NCBI GenBank assembly: GCA_045628865.1
Contig: JAZQQB010000092.1
Location: forward strand, 1 to 16,867
Source: JAZQQB01 sp045628865
GTDB taxonomy: Bacteria > Bacillota > Clostridia > Lachnospirales > Lachnospiraceae
DNA: 16,867 bases
Direction of reading: 5' to 3'
Shown here: piece by piece, positions 14,013 to 16,867 of the stretch
Layout of the letters: each line of letters opens with the position of its first letter
How positions within the stretch are numbered: the first letter of the stretch is position 1
The notes under the pieces: model-generated
Database searches by the model: none
Seen by the model: only the letters and a program-made list of their open reading frames with translations
Told to the model about the DNA's origin: nothing
Made by a program: the position numbers and the translations under genes

Positions 14013-14154
14013 GAACTATTCAGAACTCCATTTGCAAAATCGCCTTTACAAGGCTTTCCTTTTGCTCATGAAGTTACTTCGCCATATAAAAAGGCGAAAA
14101 ATAATATTTGCGAGCAAATTATTTTTCAATTTTTGCATGGCTCTGAATCAGTTA
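14013..14154. repeat. 142-bp multi-hairpin element with imperfect terminal inverted repeats
   Basis: The outer arms pair imperfectly: GAACTATTCAGAACTCCAT with TTGCAAAA on the left against TAACTGATTCAGAGCCATG with CAAAAA from the right. Inside are three hairpins: GCCTT-TAC-AAGGC (14042-14054), CGCC...GGCG (14079-14095) and AAAATAATATTTGC...GCAAATTATTTTT (14097-14126). The layout is like a MITE or a structured intergenic repeat. It lies between CPBP2 and the GNAT relic. No transposase or obvious target duplication was seen. Confidence 0.4.
14097..14126 (-). terminator. Probable terminator after second CPBP gene
   Basis: Near-perfect AT-rich hairpin AAAAATAATTTGC-TC-GCAAATATTATTTTT on the minus strand, 40 bp after the CPBP stop. 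The stem ends in a T-rich run. It is also part of the larger repeat-like element. Confidence 0.5.
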
Positions 14155-14165
14155 CCAAATTTTTT

Positions 14166-15017
14166 TTAATTCCGAAAACTGGGATTTGTCGTTCTCTTCA
14201 ACATATATATAGCAATTAACGTCACTACAATATAACCCAAAACAGATACAACAGATGATTCTATTCCAAATTCACCACCTGTAAATGCAAATGACTTTGA
14301 TTTAAGTACATATGTCATAACTGAGTATTCATCTGCGGTTTGATTTATGGATAAACCACCGCCTATTATTACGATATTCCAGATTGCATGAACAATTCCA
14401 CTGTTCCAAACAGAACCACTTTCAAGTGCTATCATTGAAAACATAATTCCCACCATTGTACCAGCCAAAAGAACTAGCAAACAGCTTCCAATCGAAAAAT
14501 TCATTCCTAAAACATGGACAAATCCAAACAAAACTGATGGGACCAGCACTGCTACTAAGGTATTCCACCTTAATTTTAAGAAATTAAAAATAAAACCTCG
14601 AAAAACCATTTCTTCAACAAATCCTGCTGCAATACCTGTAAAAACAATACCCGCACTTAATGTTGAAAAAATTTCGCTATTATTCATTCCAGAAGAAATA
14701 TATTCTCCAGTAAAAAGAAAGACATAAATGGCTTTTACAATTACAGGCAATAATATAGCAATTATTATCCATCTTGTTTTAATTGAAAACCTGGGCATTC
14801 CAAAATTTTCCAGTTTAATTTTATATATTTTTTCTGCAAACAATTTAAATAAAATATAAGCTAATACTGCGTATATAATTCCCGCTAAAATATTACATAT
14901 TCCTGTTGGAACCTTAATCAAAACAAACAAGCTTGCCACTAGTTGTGCTAATATTTGGGCTATCGCTAATACTATGATTGCTAAAAAAGACCCTCCAATT
15001 GCTTTTCTTGTATTCAT
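14166..15017 (-). CDS. CPBP-family intramembrane protease, second copy
   Basis: Polytopic CPBP metalloprotease, 283 residues, with catalytic motifs VEEMVFRG (Glu135-Glu136, Arg140), FGFVH (Phe164, His168) and HAIWN (His210, Asn214). It is only distantly similar to the CPBP at 10766-11683, so this is not a recent duplication. ATG 15017 (NTRKAIGGSFLA) is chosen with GGAG 10 nt upstream; the longer frame to 15110 runs into the IS1380 end at 15067 and is an artefact of the insertion. Before the insertion it probably followed the lipoprotein gene by about 70 bp. The insertion 50 bp upstream may have cut off its transcription. The substrate is unknown. Confidence 0.83.
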   Translation of the reverse strand: MNTRKAIGGSFLAIIVLAIAQILAQLVASLFVLIKVPTGICNILAGIIYAVLAYILFKLFAEKIYKIKLENFGMPRFSIKTRWIIIAILLPVIVKAIYVFLFTGEYISSGMNNSEIFSTLSAGIVFTGIAAGFVEEMVFRGFIFNFLKLRWNTLVAVLVPSVLFGFVHVLGMNFSIGSCLLVLLAGTMVGIMFSMIALESGSVWNSGIVHAIWNIVIIGGGLSINQTADEYSVMTYVLKSKSFAFTGGEFGIESSVVSVLGYIVVTLIAIYMLKRTTNPSFRN

Positions 15018-15062
15018 ACATTTTTCGCTCCACATGTTCAAATTTTTTATTCCATATAAACT

Positions 15063-15066
15063 ATAA
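15063..15066. repeat. Target-site duplication ATAA (left copy)
   Basis: ATAA immediately outside the left inverted repeat, matching ATAA at 15731-15734 outside the right one. IS1380-family insertion commonly duplicates 4-5 bp. Confidence 0.7.
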
Positions 15067-15080
15067 CCTAGATTATTCAC
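15067..15080 (+). repeat. Left terminal inverted repeat of IS1380-type element
   Basis: CCTAGATTATTCAC, the exact reverse complement of 15717-15730. Confidence 0.82.
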
Positions 15081-15229
15081 AGCTAACCCGTGAAAGTGGC
15101 TGAAAGCCATATAATTACTGTATTTTAACTGAATATTGCTTTACACTTATCAAGTGAATAAAAAAGAGACCCAATATGTGGTAAAATTTAGGTGTCTAAT
15201 CTAATAAATATCACAAGGGAAGGGTCCCT

Positions 15230-15564
15230 ATGAAATATTCTAACACCAACTCACTTAAAAGCAATAGACAGATTAAAATTAATTTCGATGGAGGCGATTT
15301 ATCGTTAGCACCAGCTATGTCATCAGGCTAAAGGAGAATAACAATCTCCGTGAAAAGGCTTCATATCTGGTAGATGAGCTTGATGAGATCACCCGCGAAA
15401 ACAACGCATCGATACCGTCCGTATAAAGTTACTGAAAATTGCTGCAAAAGTAATTCGCTTACGCAAGATATATAACATTCAGACTGTGTAGTAGTTGTCC
15501 TTATAAGAATGAGTTCTATGAAACACTTACAAATATCAGCAAGCTACAAATGCAATTAGAATAG
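15230..15564 (+). pseudogene. IS1380-family transposase, deleted and frameshifted
   Basis: The start at ATG 15230 has AAGGGAAGGG upstream and reads KYSNTNSLKSNRQIKINFDG-GDLS, the conserved N-terminus of these transposases. The frame then jumps to C-terminal sequence: STSYVIRLKENN with LREKASYLVDELDEI (frame 3 relative to the start), IDTVRIKLLKIAAKVIR in another frame, and finally FRLCSSCPYKNEFYETL to TAG 15562-15564. So there is one large internal deletion plus at least two frameshifts. The DDE catalytic core is gone and no transposase activity is possible. Confidence 0.82.
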
Positions 15565-15716
15565 GAACAAATCAACGAACCTTGAAAGCAAAATAACTGC
15601 TTGAATATCTACCCAGGTGGAAAGTCTACCCTTTTGTCGGGTTCGACAAGTAAGTTATAGCGTTATAAATCAAGTATATAGATTCATGGCATATTTTTCA
15701 GTTTGAATATTCTTCC

Positions 15717-15730
15717 GTGAATAATCTAGG
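15717..15730 (-). repeat. Right terminal inverted repeat of IS1380-type element
   Basis: GTGAATAATCTAGG on the plus strand, the exact inverse of the left end. Confidence 0.82.
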
Positions 15731-15734
15731 ATAA
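15731..15734. repeat. Target-site duplication ATAA (right copy)
   Basis: ATAA abuts the lipoprotein stop codon (15737-15735) and matches the left copy at 15063-15066. Confidence 0.7.
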
Positions 15735-16115
15735 TTATTGTTGCACCCTGTTAAATGTAACATGCCCCTTAGCTTTATTGCCGGTTACACCAACTGTGTA
15801 TACACCATCTTCTAAGATATTAATCGAGAAATCAGTCGAAATATCTCCATTGCCCTCATAAACAGGGTCATCTTGGTCTTTCTGAATCATTACCTTAATA
15901 TCACCTGATTGCTTCTCAATATGAACCAAAATGCTTTCGCCCTGTTTCATTGTCAATTCATGCGTATAAGTAGTATTTAAGATATCAAACGAAATATCGT
16001 AATGGTCTTCGTCACCCGTCATGCTTCCATTAAATTGCCTGTTTTGCGATCCAGTACATGCACCTAATATGACTATTATAAAGATGGTACATAATGTTAT
16101 AAGTCTTTTTTTCAT
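15735..16115 (-). CDS. Small lipoprotein, unknown function
   Basis: A 126-residue exported lipoprotein: basic start, hydrophobic signal helix and lipobox LGAC with lipidated Cys20. The ~105-residue mature part is predicted beta-rich (YDISFDILNTTYTHELTMKQ, ILVHIEKQSGDIKVMIQ, GVYTVGVTGNKAKGHVTF). That pattern recalls small beta-sandwich domains, but I cannot name the family. GAGGAG lies 8 nt before the ATG. The IS1380-derived element ends against its stop codon. Without that insertion the CPBP gene would follow closely, suggesting a former lipoprotein-CPBP operon. Confidence 0.75.
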   Translation of the reverse strand: MKKRLITLCTIFIIVILGACTGSQNRQFNGSMTGDEDHYDISFDILNTTYTHELTMKQGESILVHIEKQSGDIKVMIQKDQDDPVYEGNGDISTDFSINILEDGVYTVGVTGNKAKGHVTFNRVQQ

Positions 16116-16225
16116 TTATCTTTCTCCTCATAAACGATGCGAAATCATATATTCACTCTGTTACTCCATTAGTTGATAAATCTGATGTTTTTGCCAAAGT
16201 TTTGGGCTCAGAAGCTCCTTGTCAT

Positions 16226-16273
16226 TTGAATAAAAAAAGAGATAAGCACACACTTATCTCTTTCTTTATTCAA
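16226..16273 (-). terminator. Long bidirectional terminator hairpin
   Basis: A 21-bp stem with one mismatch (16226-16246 with 16253-16273) around the loop CACACA, with T-rich flanks on both strands (TCTCTTTTTTT on minus, TCTCTTTCTTT on plus). It directly follows the tRNA-Leu 3' fragment, so it may have been that tRNA gene's own terminator. It now ends TraX-side transcription. Confidence 0.85.
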
Positions 16274-16293
16274 TGCGGAAGATGGGACTTGAA
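16274..16293 (-). other. tRNA-Leu 3'-end fragment (candidate attachment-site scar)
   Basis: Minus strand TTCAAGTCCCATCTTCCGCA equals the T-loop, 3' T-stem strand, 3' acceptor strand and discriminator A of a clostridial tRNA-Leu. The sequence on its 5' side (16294 upward) does not continue as tRNA: the other T-stem strand (ATGGG) is absent. Fragments of this size are typical att cores of integrases that use tRNA 3' ends. Confidence 0.6.
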
Positions 16294-16340
16294 TAATTAA
16301 TAGTACTGAAAAATACTGATAGAAAGGGGACTTTTCAGCA

Positions 16341-16386
16341 CATCATTCATAAGTGTAACAAAAGTGTAACAAGAACCATCTCCGCA
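16341..16386 (+). repeat. Dispersed repeat copy B (pairs with 12925-12960)
   Basis: Matches copy A closely but with an 11-bp tandem duplication (AGTGTAACAAA then AGTGTAACAAG), which breaks the reading frame. The rest of the 16294-16432 gap shows no gene. Confidence 0.55.
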
Positions 16387-16432
16387 ATAATTCAACAAGG
16401 CAATATTTAGATAAAATTTTCAAATCATTGCT

Positions 16433-16867
16433 CTATGGAAAAATACCTCCATTCCCAATCATCACTCTAATAATTCCTATTACAAATAAATGTGCTGGAT
16501 AATATATGTAGAAAAACCACTTCATACCTTTCCATTTACCTCGCTCACCATTATACTGTCTCAAAATTGGAAGTGATAATAATGTACACATCTGAAGAAT
16601 TCCATATGGCTTATCCATAAAAATAAAATATACGACTGCATACATAGCAGTCCATATAAGCATTGTTAATGACTGTTTCTTAAAATCCCCCCTATGCAAG
16701 TACAAAAACACTGGACACATAGCTGCAATCGTTGACCAATCCGATGGAAACGTAATCAGGCAAATCAAAATAATAAGTATTATCTTCACCCACTGCTGTA
16801 AATACTCTGTTGTAAAAATCACCATTAAAACTACAGACCATGCCAATGACCACATTACACTGGTCAT
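16433..16867 (-). CDS. TraX-like membrane protein, C-terminal part (5' end outside window)
   Basis: The last ~144 residues of a polytopic membrane protein. Its hydrophobic helices alternate with short loops (FPSDWSTIAAMCPVFLYLHRG, with a charged loop RQYNGERGKWKGMKWFFYIYYPAHLFVIGIIR). The KWxFYxxYPxHL ending is characteristic of the TraX family, named for the F-plasmid protein that acetylates pilin. Chromosomal homologues in Gram-positives are usually of unknown role. The Met at the window edge is probably internal. No companion conjugation gene is visible. If the tRNA-Leu scar is an attachment site, this gene would lie inside the integrated element. Confidence 0.75.
   Translation of the reverse strand: MTSVMWSLAWSVVLMVIFTTEYLQQWVKIILIILICLITFPSDWSTIAAMCPVFLYLHRGDFKKQSLTMLIWTAMYAVVYFIFMDKPYGILQMCTLLSLPILRQYNGERGKWKGMKWFFYIYYPAHLFVIGIIRVMIGNGGIFP

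Larger units (their letters stand above)
15067..15730 (+). mobile_element. Internally deleted IS1380-family element (664 bp)
   Basis: Perfect 14-bp terminal inverted repeats, CCTAGATTATTCAC at 15067-15080 and its complement at 15717-15730, begin with CC as in IS1380 elements. They are flanked by the 4-bp direct repeat ATAA. The inside keeps the first ~25 codons and last ~80 codons of an IS1380 transposase in three frames, with about 1 kb missing, inferred from the usual transposase length. Noncoding ends of ~165 bp remain on both sides. It is non-autonomous but could be moved by a full-length relative. It inserted directly next to the stop codon of the lipoprotein gene. Confidence 0.82.

Noticed and set aside
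14013..14154. Integron attC site
   Set aside because: The ends do not fit the RYYYAAC/GTTRRRY consensus and no integron integrase is present.
15018..15110. N-terminal extension of the second CPBP protein
   Set aside because: Its codons run into the IS1380 inverted repeat (15067-15080), so the extension was created by the insertion; ATG 15017 fits the signal-anchor start.
16138..16160. Second PAP2 relic, from the shared CATATATTCACT with 10458-10469
   Set aside because: Similarity is limited to 12 bases and surrounding translation does not continue as PAP2.

Overview
The window looks like the chromosome of a low-GC Gram-positive anaerobe of the class Clostridia, most likely family Lachnospiraceae. 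The clues are the type A RNase P RNA, the dgt-dnaG-rpoD order, strong GGAGG-type ribosome binding sites, and accessory families typical of gut Clostridia (CPBP proteases, PAP2, DUF89, TraX, an IS1380-family relic). The genus is an inference. All intact genes are on the minus strand, so transcription runs from high to low coordinates. The only plus-strand coding sequence is the dead transposase.

Housekeeping half (about 1-10.4 kb), read in the direction of transcription: a DUF89-family phosphatase with a small two-helix membrane protein; a GerMN-like lipoprotein with its own terminator; then the macromolecular synthesis block dgt (dNTPase), dnaG (primase) and rpoD (main sigma factor), closed by a strong hairpin terminator. 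Next is a stand-alone type IV pilin-like gene with its own promoter and a structured leader. It sits between rpoD and trmK (tRNA m1A22 methyltransferase), followed by a nucleoside kinase with a ThrRS-like N-terminus. Last is rnpB, with a near-consensus promoter. The window ends inside this RNA.

Accessory half (about 10.4-16.9 kb): a patchwork of small membrane and regulatory genes mixed with gene debris. It holds a TetR-CPBP protease operon whose promoter carries two near-identical palindromic operators, an XRE regulator with a membrane tail, a second CPBP protease, a small lipoprotein and the end of a TraX-like gene. Between them lie relics of a PAP2 phosphatase (two in-frame stops), an NAD-dependent epimerase (61-residue internal fragment), a GNAT acetyltransferase (C-terminal half lost) and an unidentified gene seen in two damaged copies. 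A 664-bp internally deleted IS1380-family element is still bounded by 14-bp inverted repeats and a 4-bp target duplication. It separates the lipoprotein from the CPBP gene that probably once followed it. A 20-bp tRNA-Leu 3'-end fragment at 16274-16293, directly followed by a strong hairpin terminator, looks like an attachment-site scar. It suggests an integrated element extends to the right beyond the window.

I found no CRISPR array, no intact transposase or integrase, and no complete new defence or biosynthetic system. The best leads are the tRNA-Leu scar, the mini-IS1380 element, the TetR gene whose family start maps to an ATT codon, the structured 142-bp repeat-like element at 14013-14154, and the isolated pilin gene with its leader.
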